DNA of 64,000 nucleotides from positions 1 to 64,000 of the forward strand of contig LKND01000002.1 in NCBI GenBank assembly GCA_001564275.1. The letters are read 5' to 3'. Source of the stretch: Natrialbaceae archaeon Tc-Br11_E2g14 (GTDB lineage: Archaea > Halobacteriota > Halobacteria > Halobacteriales > Natrialbaceae). Numbering within the stretch: position 1 is the first letter of the stretch; every line of letters starts with the position of its first letter. The notes beneath the pieces are model-generated. The model worked only from the letters and a program-made list of their open reading frames with translations, was not told where the DNA came from and searched no databases. Of this stretch, positions 26,107 through 35,042 are shown in pieces. The position numbers and the translations under genes were made by a program.

Positions 26107-27810
26107 ATGAATCACGCCCGTGGGCCACTCTGTACCATCGACCTCGGCGATCGAACCGCGACAACGACCGACATCGACGCCGTCCTCGAGCGCTACATCG
26201 GCGGCCGGGCGGTCGGGACGGCGCTCGCCCACGACCGAATCCCGTTCGACGCGGAGCCACTCGGGCCGGACAATCGTCTCTACTTCGCCACCGGTCCCCT
26301 CCAGCACTCCCGGATGAGTTTCACCGGACGGATGTCCGTGACGGGACTCTCGCCGCTCACGAACGGATTGCTCTCCTCGAACGCGGGCGGATTCCTCTCG
26401 AGGAACGTCACGGCGACGGGATACGGGGCCGTCGAACTCGTGGGTGAAAGCGACGAGCTCGTCATCGTCCACCTCAGGGACGCCGATGCGGACGGTCGGC
26501 CGCGCGTCGAGTTCGAACCCGTCCCGGATCTCGCCGGCGCGGAGACCAGCGACATCTGTGGATACATCGAAGCCGAACACGGTCTCTCGGCCGAACACAC
26601 CGTCACCATCGGGCCGGCGGGCGAGAACCTGGTTCGGTTCGCCTCGATCATGACCTCGAGGGAGCGCGCGTTCGGCCGTGGTGGCCTGGGAGCGGTCCTC
26701 GGGGCAAAGAACGTGAAGGCGATCACGTTCGACGGCCAGTCGACCCGCACGGTCGACATCCCGCCGCTGCAGATGGACGTCCACCGCGAGGCGGCTCAGT
26801 CCGATCACATCATGAAGCGACAGGGCACGTCCTCGATGACGGAGTTCGCGGACGCGGTCGAGGCGCTGCCGACACGGTACTTCTCGGATCGCTCGTTCGA
26901 GGGGGCAACGGGCATCAGCGGGGACCGCGTCGAGGAAAAGAAGTACAAGAAGGGGACCTGCTCGGCCTGTGCGTTCGCGTGTAAACTGCCGACACGAGAC
27001 GACGAAACGGGACTCGAGACCGAGGGGCCGGAGTACGAGACGGTGATGGCGTTTGGCTCGAACGCGGGGGTCGACGACATCGTCGACGTGATGCGATCGA
27101 ACAAACGGTGTGACGAACTCGGAATGGACACCATCTCCTCTGGGGACGTCGTCTCGGCGTATCTCGCGAGCGAGAATGCCTTCGGCGACGTGGACCTGAT
27201 CTCCGATCTCATCGAGAAGATTGCCCATCGCGAGGGGATGGGCGACACACTCGCCGAGGGGATCGATCGCTGTCACGACGACCTCGGCGTCGAGAACTGG
27301 TCCGTCAAGGGCCTCGAGTTCGCCGCCCACGACGGCCGGGCACTCAACGGACAGGGACTGGCCTTCGCCACCTCGAACCGCGGGGCCGATCACATGTACG
27401 CCGAGTTCTACGCGCTCGAGTACCCACTGGTCGGGGAGGATCGGGCCCTGGATAAGGAGGGACTCGAGGGCAAACCACCGAAGGTGGTTACCAAGGAGAA
27501 CCTGAACGTGATCAAGGACAGCGCGGTACTGTGTAAGTTCTCGCGGGATTTCGTGGACGCCGACCGCCTCGAGACCCTGCTCGAGGCCGACTACGACGAT
27601 CTGCTCGCGATCGGTGGTGAGATCGTTGCGATGGAGCGTCACTTCAACAACCGGCGAGGGATGGATCGGGCCGACGACCGACTCCCGTACGACTTGCCCG
27701 GGTTCGAGGGGGCACTCGACGCGTATTACGCCGAACGGGGCTGGAACGACGACGGGACGGTGCCTGCGGACGCGCTTGCAGCGCCACCGGTGCCGACGCC
27801 CTCAGATTGA
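26107..27810 (+). CDS. Aldehyde ferredoxin oxidoreductase family protein
   Basis: 567 residues from ATG 26107, within the usual size for AOR enzymes. The N-terminal domain has the tungstopterin-binding pattern (YIGGRAVGTALAHDRIP; FTGRMSVTGLSPLT; GRGGLGAVLGAKNVKAI). The [4Fe-4S] ligands are CSACAFAC (about residues 285-292) plus a later Cys in the AVLCKFS segment. The enzyme oxidises aldehydes to acids with ferredoxin, using tungsten or molybdenum pterin. Its natural substrate in haloarchaea is not established. No cofactor genes adjoin it. Confidence 0.9.
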   Translation: MNHARGPLCTIDLGDRTATTTDIDAVLERYIGGRAVGTALAHDRIPFDAEPLGPDNRLYFATGPLQHSRMSFTGRMSVTGLSPLTNGLLSSNAGGFLSRNVTATGYGAVELVGESDELVIVHLRDADADGRPRVEFEPVPDLAGAETSDICGYIEAEHGLSAEHTVTIGPAGENLVRFASIMTSRERAFGRGGLGAVLGAKNVKAITFDGQSTRTVDIPPLQMDVHREAAQSDHIMKRQGTSSMTEFADAVEALPTRYFSDRSFEGATGISGDRVEEKKYKKGTCSACAFACKLPTRDDETGLETEGPEYETVMAFGSNAGVDDIVDVMRSNKRCDELGMDTISSGDVVSAYLASENAFGDVDLISDLIEKIAHREGMGDTLAEGIDRCHDDLGVENWSVKGLEFAAHDGRALNGQGLAFATSNRGADHMYAEFYALEYPLVGEDRALDKEGLEGKPPKVVTKENLNVIKDSAVLCKFSRDFVDADRLETLLEADYDDLLAIGGEIVAMERHFNNRRGMDRADDRLPYDLPGFEGALDAYYAERGWNDDGTVPADALAAPPVPTPSD

Positions 27811-27853
27811 CTCCTCGCGGGGGCTGTGGGTGCGGACGTCGTTGGTCACCATT

Positions 27854-27953
27854 CCAGTCGATCACGTGGCCGCCAGCCGCCTCGGTCCCGACCGTCACCG
27901 TCCCCAGTCGATCACGTGGGCAGCAGCCGGATCGAACCCCACCGTAACCTCGC
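27854..27953. repeat. Imperfect 50-bp tandem duplication at the 3' end of thiQ
   Basis: CCAGTCGATCACGTGG begins both 27854 and 27904, and the following bases stay similar. The second unit encodes the ATPase C-terminus VTVGFDPAAAHVIDWGR. The first lies past the stop and, in a shifted frame on the minus strand, encodes VTVGTEAAGGHVIDW. It looks like the remnant of a duplicated or paralogous ABC ATPase tail. Confidence 0.7.
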
Positions 27954-29130
27954 CCTCGAGTGGGTCGTGGGTACGCAGCAGAATCTCCTGGTCGGCCCAC
28001 TCGAGGTGGACGCGGGTGGTCTCGCCGAGGAACTCCGCACTCTGGACCGTGGCAGTGAACGCGTTCGTGGCCGGGTCGCGCTCGAGGTGCTCCGGACGGA
28101 CACAGAACGTGAGCCAGTCGCCGGGGTCGGGTCGGGGCCCACCGGGCTCGACGGGAGTGTCGACTGCGAACTGGGCGTCGGCGACGGCGACGCGCAGGCG
28201 GGTCGGTGTGGGTTCGGCTCCGGTCCCTGTGCCTGTCCCAGTCCACGTTCCCGTTGTCGTCTCTCGAGGGGTCCCGTCACCCGGATCGACGGCCACCACC
28301 TCTCCCTCGAAGACGTTGTTGTCGCCGACGAACTCGGCGACGAACCGAGTTGCTGGACGGCGATAGATATCCTGCGGTGGGGCGCTCTGTTGTGGGCTCC
28401 CCTCGCGCATGACTGCGACGCGATCGGAGATGGCCAGCGCCTCCTCCTGGTCGTGGGTGACGTAGATCGTCGTGATCCCCAGCTGTTTTTGGATCGCCTT
28501 CACCTGCACCCGCAGACGCTCGCGAAGCTGGGCGTCGAGGGCGCTCATCGGCTCGTCGAGCAACAGGACGTCGGGGCCGGGGGCCAGTGCACGGGCGATC
28601 GCCACCCGCTGTTGCTGGCCGCCCGAGAGTTCGTCGGGGGCTCGATCTTCCATGCCGGCGAGGTCGACCAGCTCGAGCAACTCCGCGACCCGTGCTTCGG
28701 TGGAGACGCCCCCCGGCGGGTCGGCGAATTTGAGTCCGTAGGCGACGTTCTCGCCGACGGTCATGTGCGGGAACAGGGCGTAGTTCTGGAAGACGACGCC
28801 GATGTCCCGGTCCTCGGGCGGGACGCCGGTGACGTCCGCGTCCCGAAAGCAGATCGTGCCGGTCGTGGGTGATTCGAAGCCGGCGATCAGCCGGAGGGTG
28901 GTCGTCTTGCCACAGCCCGACGGGCCGACGAGCGTAAAGAACTCCCCTTCGCGAACGCGAACGGTGACGTCGTCGACGGCAGTCGTGTCCGCGTACCGCT
29001 TCGTGACGTCCGCCAGCTCGAGGGCGACGGGGACGTCGGTGTTCTCACGTGAGGATCTGGTCGCCTCGAGTGCGGCTTCGAACTCGCCTGCCGCCGGGGG
29101 ATCCGGTTCCTCAGAGCCCAACGCTCTCAC
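27895..29130 (-). CDS. thiQ: ABC transporter ATP-binding protein, probable thiamine importer subunit ThiQ
   Basis: A 411-residue ABC ATPase: Walker A GPSGCGKTT, Q-loop VVFQNYALFPHM, signature LSGGQQQRVAIARAL, Walker B VLLLDEPMSALD and H-loop TIYVTHDQEEAL. The C-terminal extension is a TOBE-like regulatory domain containing an unusual Thr/Gly run. It resembles the CUT1/POTA-FbpC class; the thiamine assignment comes from the adjacent permease and the TbpA-like binding protein. The start may be internal, because the first 35 residues precede the domain. It overlaps the permease stop by 20 bp. Confidence 0.85.
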   Translation of the reverse strand: MRALGSEEPDPPAAGEFEAALEATRSSRENTDVPVALELADVTKRYADTTAVDDVTVRVREGEFFTLVGPSGCGKTTTLRLIAGFESPTTGTICFRDADVTGVPPEDRDIGVVFQNYALFPHMTVGENVAYGLKFADPPGGVSTEARVAELLELVDLAGMEDRAPDELSGGQQQRVAIARALAPGPDVLLLDEPMSALDAQLRERLRVQVKAIQKQLGITTIYVTHDQEEALAISDRVAVMREGSPQQSAPPQDIYRRPATRFVAEFVGDNNVFEGEVVAVDPGDGTPRETTTGTWTGTGTGTGAEPTPTRLRVAVADAQFAVDTPVEPGGPRPDPGDWLTFCVRPEHLERDPATNAFTATVQSAEFLGETTRVHLEWADQEILLRTHDPLEGEVTVGFDPAAAHVIDWGR

Positions 29131-31003
29131 CCCCGAGGCGGTCGATGATGACGAAACTGATCGAGGTGACGACGAGCAAGATCACGCCCATTGCAGTCGC
29201 CGGTCCGAGCCGACGCCCGATGAATCGTTCGATGGCGACCGGCATCGTGTACTGGTCGGTGCCTGTCGCCAGAATCACCGTCGAGGAGAACTCACCCATC
29301 GAGATGGCGATCGCGAAGGCCGCCCCGGCGACGACGCCCGGCCAGACCAGCGGGAGTTCGACGTCGAGCAACACCCGCGTTCGGGAGGCCCCAAGCGCCC
29401 TGGCGGACTCGAGCAGGCTCCGGTCGATCGACTCGAGGCCGGGGGCGACCGTGCGGACGACGAACGGGTAACAGCTGACGGCGTGTGCCGCGACGATGGC
29501 CACCGCGCCGGCCACCGTGATCCGGTAGCTCCCGATCTCGAGGCCGAAGACCGGCCCCCGAAGGAGGCCGATGCCGACGATGATGCCCGAGACGGCCAAC
29601 GGGGCCATCGCAACCGCATCGATCACTTTTCGGCCTCGGTACCGCCGGGTCGTCAGCACGGAGACGGCGATCCCCATCGGCAGCGAAATCGCGAGCGCGG
29701 CGGCGGCGAAGCTAAGCGAGTTGCGAATGGCGGGCCAGGGTCGAACCTGGAACGCCGCACCCCCGGCCTGTCGATCGAGGAGGAACTGGTAGTGCGCCAG
29801 GGTGAGCCCGCCCCCAGGATCGGCGACGCTTCGGTAGAGGAGACTCGCCACGGGGGAGACGAACACAAACAGCGCGACAACGGCGTAGACGCCGATCCCG
29901 GCGCGGGGGAGCAGGTCTCGAGCCGAGCGAGTTGGAGGCCGGAGCGATTTTCTGGGAAGCGGTCGGATGCCCCGCGCTCTGACGGTGTGTGTGGCCTCGT
30001 AGCGGAGGTAGCCATAGAGGACGGTCAGGGAGATCATCAGTTCGATGATTGCGAGGGCGGCGGCCTCGGCGTAGTTGAGGTCCTGAACCAGCTGGTAGAC
30101 GAACACCTCGACGGTGGCGAGTTGGATGCCCCCGAGTGCGAGGACGATGGGGAACGTACCGAAGGTGAAGACGAACGTCAGGGCTCCACCCATCAACGCG
30201 GCGGGGTACAGTTGCGGGGCGACGACGTCGCGGAACGCCCGCATCGGACCCGCACCGAGGCTGCGGGCCGTCTCAACCGCGCTCGCGTCGACTGACTCCC
30301 AGGCCGCGGTCGTCACCCGGGCGACCAGCGGCGCGTTGTAGAACGCGTGGGCGATCAGGATGGCCTCGAGGCTGAACATGAGCGAGACGGTCGGCAGCCC
30401 GAGCGCCGAGAGGACGGCGTTGAGGGTCCCGTTCTGACCGAAGGTGGCGACGAAGCCGACGGCGACCATGATCGAGGGCATCACGAACGGCAGGATGGTC
30501 AGCGACCGGATCGTTCGCCGGCCTCGAAACTCGTAACGGGCAAGGACGTACGCGAGTGGAAGACCGAGGGCAAGCGAGAGGAGCGTCGAGAGAAACGCCT
30601 GGTAGGCGGTGAAGCCGACGATGCCGAGCCGTCGGTCACTCGAGAGCAGGTCGGTACCGACGGCCAGGGGCGACTCTCCACGGACGAGGCGGGCGAACTC
30701 CCCGAAGTAGAAGGGATCCCGAAGGAGCTCGAGGAAGATAGCCGCGGTGAGTGCGCCCTCGACGACCACCGATTCGACGAAGACGGTCGCGACGGGCCAG
30801 TAGAACATCACCACGAGGAGTGCCGTGGTGGCGATCGCCGCCAGCACGATGGCACGGCGCTCGAGGCCGTCGCGGATGCGGTGGGTGTGTCTTCTTCCAC
30901 CGTCGTCGGCCCCACCCTGCCCGACTTCCGCTTCGCTGTCGGCGTCAGTGGACGCCGGGCCGTCGGGTGTCGAGCGCGAGGGAGTTGGGCCGGGCGCACT
31001 CAT
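29111..31003 (-). CDS. thiP: ABC transporter permease with two transmembrane domains, probable ThiP
   Basis: A 630-residue fused permease with about 12 transmembrane helices. Each half carries an EAA-type loop contacting the ATPase (ETARSLGAGPMRAFRDVVAP and ESARALGASRTRVLLDVELP). This double-permease layout is that of ThiP and FbpB. The neighbours (thiamine-type binding protein, ATPase and a thiamine-binding DUF77 protein) favour thiamine over iron, without proof. It has a long acidic N-terminus. The coding region overlaps thiQ, and the 5' side is divergent from the small DUF77 gene across 185 bp. Confidence 0.85.
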   Translation of the reverse strand: MSAPGPTPSRSTPDGPASTDADSEAEVGQGGADDGGRRHTHRIRDGLERRAIVLAAIATTALLVVMFYWPVATVFVESVVVEGALTAAIFLELLRDPFYFGEFARLVRGESPLAVGTDLLSSDRRLGIVGFTAYQAFLSTLLSLALGLPLAYVLARYEFRGRRTIRSLTILPFVMPSIMVAVGFVATFGQNGTLNAVLSALGLPTVSLMFSLEAILIAHAFYNAPLVARVTTAAWESVDASAVETARSLGAGPMRAFRDVVAPQLYPAALMGGALTFVFTFGTFPIVLALGGIQLATVEVFVYQLVQDLNYAEAAALAIIELMISLTVLYGYLRYEATHTVRARGIRPLPRKSLRPPTRSARDLLPRAGIGVYAVVALFVFVSPVASLLYRSVADPGGGLTLAHYQFLLDRQAGGAAFQVRPWPAIRNSLSFAAAALAISLPMGIAVSVLTTRRYRGRKVIDAVAMAPLAVSGIIVGIGLLRGPVFGLEIGSYRITVAGAVAIVAAHAVSCYPFVVRTVAPGLESIDRSLLESARALGASRTRVLLDVELPLVWPGVVAGAAFAIAISMGEFSSTVILATGTDQYTMPVAIERFIGRRLGPATAMGVILLVVTSISFVIIDRLGGESVGL

Positions 31004-31188
31004 GATGGTGATGACGAACGGGGCTCGGCCGATTCGTCGGGGCCGGTGGCACCTGCACCGTGGGGGTCAATGAGACCTGCATCGTGAGACCCCTGCCCAC
31101 TCGAACCGACCGGTTGGCCGGTCGAAACCACCCGCTGGCTCCTCCAGAAATCGGTACTCCTAATCGCCTGGTGGACGTCCAGCCGTCC

Positions 31189-31500
31189 ATGACCGTCTTT
31201 GCACTGCTCAGAGTTACGCCCGTCACCGAAGACGATATCACGGCCGACGTGGCCGCCGCCATCGATGCCCTCGAGGAGTTCGACGTCAGCTACGAGACGA
31301 CGCCGATGGCGACGACGCTCGAGGCCGAGGACGTTCAGGAACTGTTCGCGGCTTGTGCGGCGGCCCACGAGGCCGTCGATCGCGGGCACGTCCAGACACT
31401 CGTCCAGGTCGACGACAAACGCGAGGTCGAGATGCGAGCGAGTGAGAAAGTCGACGCCGTCGAGGGGGAACTCGGCCGGGACGCCCGGAGCGACCGCTGA
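31189..31500 (+). CDS. Thiamine-binding small protein, MTH1187/YkoF (DUF77) family
   Basis: A 103-residue protein starting at ATG 31189 (MTVFALLRVTPV). The ferredoxin-like fold of the MTH1187/YkoF family fits the pattern: short beta strand, helix DVAAAIDALEEFDVSYETTP, strand, helix and C-terminal strand. Members bind thiamine or its pyrimidine moiety and are often linked to thiamine transport. It sits between thiB (convergent) and thiP (divergent), which strengthens the thiamine reading of the whole locus. Confidence 0.8.
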   Translation: MTVFALLRVTPVTEDDITADVAAAIDALEEFDVSYETTPMATTLEAEDVQELFAACAAAHEAVDRGHVQTLVQVDDKREVEMRASEKVDAVEGELGRDARSDR

Positions 31501-31611
31501 GTCTGGTGTCACCTCCGCCGCAGGCGGGGACTGCCGGTCGATCACCGCCGCCACGAGAGACGGTGACCGGTCGACCCACACGCCGACTCGTCGACTCGGG
31601 GTTGCCACGGC

Positions 31612-32742
31612 TCAGTTGCCGACGACGCGACGACCCCAGTCGTCGAGCCAGCCCGAGAGGTTGCCGTGCATGTCGTCGTAGCCGTAGAAGACGGCCTCTT
31701 CGGGCTCTTCGGCGTACTCCTCGTAGACCTCCGGCAACTCGGTTTGCTCGTTCGTTGGGCCGGTGACGTTGCGCTCGGCGACGACGGCTTGCACCTCTGG
31801 CTCGAGGACGAAATCGATGAAGTCGTGCGCGAGGTCGTCGTACTCACTGTCCGCGAAGCGGACGATCCCGGAGTAGTTGGCGAACGCCTGATCGTTCAGC
31901 AGCGACACCTGATGTTTGTCGAGGTCGTTGCCGAAGCGTTTGGCGTAGACGCGGTCGTTCGAGTAGGAGACGACCACCGGGATCTCCTCCTCCTCGAATT
32001 GGGTGTAGACTTCACTCCAGGAGTCGAGGACGCGCGCGTCGTTCTCGAGGAGATCCTCCCAGTAGTCGAGGTAGGTGTAGTCGCCGTCTTCACCGAACTC
32101 CTCGAGCGTCCAGAGCATGAACAGGAGACCGGTTGTCCCGCGCTGGGGGTTCGACAGGGCGATATTCCCCTCGTATTCCGGCTCGAGGAGGTCCTCGAAC
32201 GTTTGCGGTTCGTCGACGTTGCGGCCGTCGTAGACGATGGCACACAGGCTCCGGTAGGTCGGAATAACCCGGCCCTCGGGATCGAACTCGTGTTGCTCGC
32301 CGATGTCCTCAGCGTTCGAGAGGACCGACCGGTCGGTCTCGACGAACATCCCGCCGTCGGTGTTCTCGTCGACGCGGACGAGTTCGTGTGGACTCAGGCC
32401 GTAGTAGAGCTCGGGCTCGATATCTTGCCCGTCGTTGTACCGCTCGACGTAGTGATTGACCTCCTGTTCGGGCGTGTGCCACTCGAGGGTGGCGTCGTAG
32501 CGGTCCTCGAACTCGTCTTTGATCCACTCCCCCGGGCTGTCACTCGGGGCGTCGATGAAGGAGTTGTAGGTGGCGACGTGGAGCGTATCGGTTCCATAGC
32601 CGTCGGTTTCGTCGGATTCATCGTCACCGGTGCTGTCGTCGTCGGTCGTTCCCGTGGCGTCGTCGGATGTATCCTCGATACAGCCAGCGAGCCCGATCAC
32701 CGTGCCGCCAGCCGTCGCTTTCACGAACGTACGTCGTTTCAT
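31612..32742 (-). CDS. thiB: Thiamine ABC transporter substrate-binding lipoprotein (TbpA-like)
   Basis: 376 residues from ATG 32742. MKRRTFVKATAGG is a Tat signal and LAGC the lipobox, followed by an acidic Asp/Thr tether, so it is a membrane-anchored extracellular binding protein. The mature part resembles bacterial TbpA: ATYNSF near the start, PTYRSLCAIVYD, a SNPQRGTTGLLFMLW segment and DSWSEVYTQFEEEE before VVSYSNDRVY. It should bind thiamine or its phosphates. It would act with ThiP and ThiQ although the intervening small gene breaks the operon. Confidence 0.85.
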   Translation of the reverse strand: MKRRTFVKATAGGTVIGLAGCIEDTSDDATGTTDDDSTGDDESDETDGYGTDTLHVATYNSFIDAPSDSPGEWIKDEFEDRYDATLEWHTPEQEVNHYVERYNDGQDIEPELYYGLSPHELVRVDENTDGGMFVETDRSVLSNAEDIGEQHEFDPEGRVIPTYRSLCAIVYDGRNVDEPQTFEDLLEPEYEGNIALSNPQRGTTGLLFMLWTLEEFGEDGDYTYLDYWEDLLENDARVLDSWSEVYTQFEEEEIPVVVSYSNDRVYAKRFGNDLDKHQVSLLNDQAFANYSGIVRFADSEYDDLAHDFIDFVLEPEVQAVVAERNVTGPTNEQTELPEVYEEYAEEPEEAVFYGYDDMHGNLSGWLDDWGRRVVGN

Positions 32743-32765
32743 TACTGTGTGGTCGTAGCCGGTGG

Positions 32766-32773
32766 TACGTAAG
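32766..32773 (-). promoter_or_regulatory. TATA box of thiB
   Basis: CTTACGTA on the minus strand lies 24-31 bp before the thiB ATG; no TPP riboswitch fold was recognised between box and start, and there would be no room for one. Confidence 0.45.
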
Positions 32774-32860
32774 TGGCACGGTCTTGCAGTCGTCTGTTGC
32801 CATGACACACAGTCCGAAGGGACACAATCACGTCTCGTGGCCACCCTGGGCCCTCGAGCG

Positions 32861-32945
32861 ATCGTGGGGTTTGCCGTCGCCTCTTCAGGGTGATTGTTGA
32901 CCCGATACGGGCATCACCGGAAACCGGTTACAGCAAACCGTGTCA
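32861..32945 (-). repeat. Palindromic element, family 2, diverged copy
   Basis: About 85 bp. The right half (GGGCATCACCGG ... TACAGCAAACCGTGTCA) matches the copies at 34958-35042 and 55005-55089; the left half has decayed and the hairpin arms pair only partly (GGTGAT with ATCACC). Its terminal TCA at 32943-32945 is the stop codon of the adjoining minus-strand gene. Confidence 0.65.
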
Positions 32946-33134
32946 GTGAGCGCTAGCGCCCTGTGGTTCGTCCCCGCTGAGGGCGATGACGAAGCCCATG
33001 ACGCTGGTCATGACGACCGCCGCTCCGCCGATGACGAGCGCCATTTCGCCGTCCATCCAGACGCCACTGAGGAGAATAGCCATACCGGTGAGCAATCCCA
33101 GGAATCCCACGTTGATGGCGGTACTGTCTTTCAT
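32943..33134 (-). CDS. Small two-helix membrane protein
   Basis: 63 residues from ATG 33134, beginning MKDSTAINVGFLGLLTGMAI. Two transmembrane helices (about 9-26 and 31-53) are separated by the short loop WMDGEM, with a hydrophilic tail. No named family is recognised. Coding status is supported by a well-placed TATA box (33159-33165) and by the coherent two-helix pattern. The stop codon is supplied by the end of a family 2 palindromic element. A family 1 element lies in the upstream region. Confidence 0.7.
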   Translation of the reverse strand: MKDSTAINVGFLGLLTGMAILLSGVWMDGEMALVIGGAAVVMTSVMGFVIALSGDEPQGASAH

Positions 33135-33158
33135 ACCCAACGCTGGTTGGAGTGGCTA

Positions 33159-33165
33159 CATAAAT
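33159..33165 (-). promoter_or_regulatory. TATA box of the small membrane protein gene
   Basis: ATTTATG (minus strand) 25-31 bp upstream of ATG 33134. Confidence 0.6.
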
Positions 33166-33220
33166 CGATCGGACCCCCTTAACTGGTCGCTCCCGGCTCA
33201 GTCTCGAGCGATCGGCGTCA

Positions 33221-33344
33221 CTACAGTAGCCACTGACCGTCGTTGCACAGACCCCCACGATACCATGGCGCAGAACCGGTTTGTCACCGGTTCTGCGCCG
33301 ACTCGCTGTGAGGGGGCGTAAATCGGCTTCACTTGTCACTGTCG
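33221..33344 (-). repeat. Palindromic MITE-like element, family 1, copy B (inverted)
   Basis: A 124-bp element, inverted relative to copies A and C. The core hairpin is GGCGCAGAACCGGT with its exact complement. Both arms have changed T:A to G:C at the same stem position relative to copies A and C, so pairing is preserved. It lies between the divergent promoters of the small membrane gene and the DUF389 gene, ending 66 bp before the latter's start. Confidence 0.85.
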
Positions 33345-33380
33345 GCCCGTTCGGGGCTCGAGACTCGCGTGGCCCTAGGA

Positions 33381-33386
33381 TTATTT
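33381..33386 (+). promoter_or_regulatory. TATA box of the DUF389 gene
   Basis: TTATTT 24-29 bp upstream of GTG 33410; it decides in favour of the GTG start over upstream in-frame codons. Confidence 0.55.
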
Positions 33387-33409
33387 CGACGGCCTGCGTT
33401 GGCCCCGTC

Positions 33410-34855
33410 GTGCGACTCGTGCAACTGTCGGTCCCAGCGGGAAAGCGAGAGACCGTCCGGGACGTGCTCGAGGAGGAGGGGATCCCGTACGTCGAGACGG
33501 ACGAGACCAGCGATCGTGAGTACGAGGCGGTGATCTACATGCCGCTGCCGGCTGGGATGGTCGAATCGACCCTCGACACGCTCGAGGCTCGCGGGGTCTC
33601 TGAAGGGGCTTACACTGTCGTGATCTCCGCCGAAACGGTCATCTCCGAGCAGTTCGATGCCCTCGAGGACGGCGACGAGGACGATGCCGTCGAGTCCTCG
33701 CGCATCTCGAGACAGGAACTCCAGGCTGAGGCCGTCTCGCTCACGCCGCCGTTCAGCGTCTACGTATTGATGACGGTGGTGAGCGCCGTCGTGGCGACAG
33801 CCGGGTTGTTGCTCGACTCGCCGGCAGTCGTCGTCGGTTCGATGGTGATTGCGCCACTGATCGGGCCGGCACTCGGTGCGAGCGTTGGGTCAGTGATCGA
33901 CGACAACGAACTCCTCCTCGAGAGCGTGAAATATCAGGCGCTGGGGGTCGGGTTGGCCATCGCCGCAGCGGCGGCGTTCGCGTGGCTGGTTCGACTCGGG
34001 AACGTCGTGCCACCGGGGCTCGTGATCGCCGAGGTTGGCGAAATCGAGGAGCGACTCACGCCGGATCTACTCTCGCTGGCGGTGGCCCTCGGGGCCGGCG
34101 TCGCTGGCGTGGTCAGCATTGCGACCGGCATTTCGGTGGCCCTGGTCGGCGTGATGATCGCGGCCGCCCTCATCCCGCCGGCCGCCGCGGCCGGTATCGC
34201 CATTGCCTGGGGGGAACCGGCAGCCGCCATCGGGTCGACGGTCCTCGTCTTCGTCAACGTCCTCTCGGTCAATCTCGCCGGCCTGATCACCCTCTGGTAT
34301 CTGGGCTACCGCCCCGAACGGCTCTTCCAGCGCGACCGGGCATTCCGGCGCGTCCGCAAGCAAGTGGTCGGCCTGGTGGTCGTTGTGCTCGTCTTCTCGA
34401 CGTTCCTCGGGGCAATCACCTACGGTGACTTCACCGCGGCCACCTTCGAAGAGGACGCTCGAGGCGAGGCCGAGACACTGCTCGCGACCGAGGAGTACGC
34501 CGCCTACGAACTCATCGACATCGAGGTGCGGTTGGACGACAACTTCCCGTTCCGTAGCCCCGAGCGGGTCGTGGTCACGATTGGGGGACCACCCGACGCG
34601 GCCCCCGTCGGTATCGCCGCCGAACTCGAGGCGCGCATCTCGGCACACACCGACGCGCCGGTGGCCGTCGAGGTGCGGTACGTAGCGGTCATCTCGATCG
34701 AGGGGGCCGAGAGCGAGGCCGTCTCGAGTGCGTCCGTGGACGAGGCCGTCTCGAGTGCACCACCGGATTCCACGACGGCAATGGGGGCCGCCACGCTCTC
34801 GGGGATCGTTGCCACCACCCCTCCCTCCGATCGAGGGCCGACAGCCGACCGATAG
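33410..34855 (+). CDS. DUF389 / TIGR00341 family membrane protein
   Basis: 481 residues from GTG 33410 (start codon then RLVQLSVPAGKRE). The N-terminal 110 residues form a soluble alpha/beta domain. They are followed by about six to seven transmembrane helices containing the DUF389 hallmark SPAVVVGSMVIAPLIGPALG and a later GVMIAAALIPPAAAAGIA, and then a C-terminal soluble domain (about 370-455) and a Ser/Thr-rich tail with the short repeat SSA(S/P)-D-EAVSSA. Function unknown; the family is common in haloarchaea and cyanobacteria. The start is set by the TATA position. Confidence 0.85.
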   Translation: MRLVQLSVPAGKRETVRDVLEEEGIPYVETDETSDREYEAVIYMPLPAGMVESTLDTLEARGVSEGAYTVVISAETVISEQFDALEDGDEDDAVESSRISRQELQAEAVSLTPPFSVYVLMTVVSAVVATAGLLLDSPAVVVGSMVIAPLIGPALGASVGSVIDDNELLLESVKYQALGVGLAIAAAAAFAWLVRLGNVVPPGLVIAEVGEIEERLTPDLLSLAVALGAGVAGVVSIATGISVALVGVMIAAALIPPAAAAGIAIAWGEPAAAIGSTVLVFVNVLSVNLAGLITLWYLGYRPERLFQRDRAFRRVRKQVVGLVVVVLVFSTFLGAITYGDFTAATFEEDARGEAETLLATEEYAAYELIDIEVRLDDNFPFRSPERVVVTIGGPPDAAPVGIAAELEARISAHTDAPVAVEVRYVAVISIEGAESEAVSSASVDEAVSSAPPDSTTAMGAATLSGIVATTPPSDRGPTADR

Positions 34856-34957
34856 CTCGGTCCAGTGACGACGGTCTCACCTGGGTCGTTCTCCTCACAC
34901 CGTCGATCGTCCGCTATGGGGTCGGCGATCGGCACTACACAGGGGCAAGCCTCCCAC

Positions 34958-35042
34958 TCATACGGATTGCTGTAACTTTTTACCGGTGATTGCCGACCCG
35001 GTATGGGCAATCACCGGTAAGAGACTACAGTAAACCGTATCA
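34958..35042 (-). repeat. Palindromic element, family 2, 85-bp copy
   Basis: Ends TCATACGG and CCGTATCA. The inner stem is perfect, 15 bp (TTACCGGTGATTGCC with its complement), around an 11-nt loop. An outer stem pairs ATACGG with CCGTAT. The right-hand terminal TCA (35040-35042) is the stop codon of the amphi-Trp gene. Confidence 0.85.

Noticed and set aside
28802..30295. 497-codon plus-strand frame across thiQ and thiP
   Set aside because: Composition is antisense-like and it runs across two well-supported ABC transporter genes.
32743..32860. Possible TPP riboswitch upstream of thiB
   Set aside because: The promoter box is only 24-31 bp from the ATG, leaving no leader, and no CUGAGA-type core was seen.
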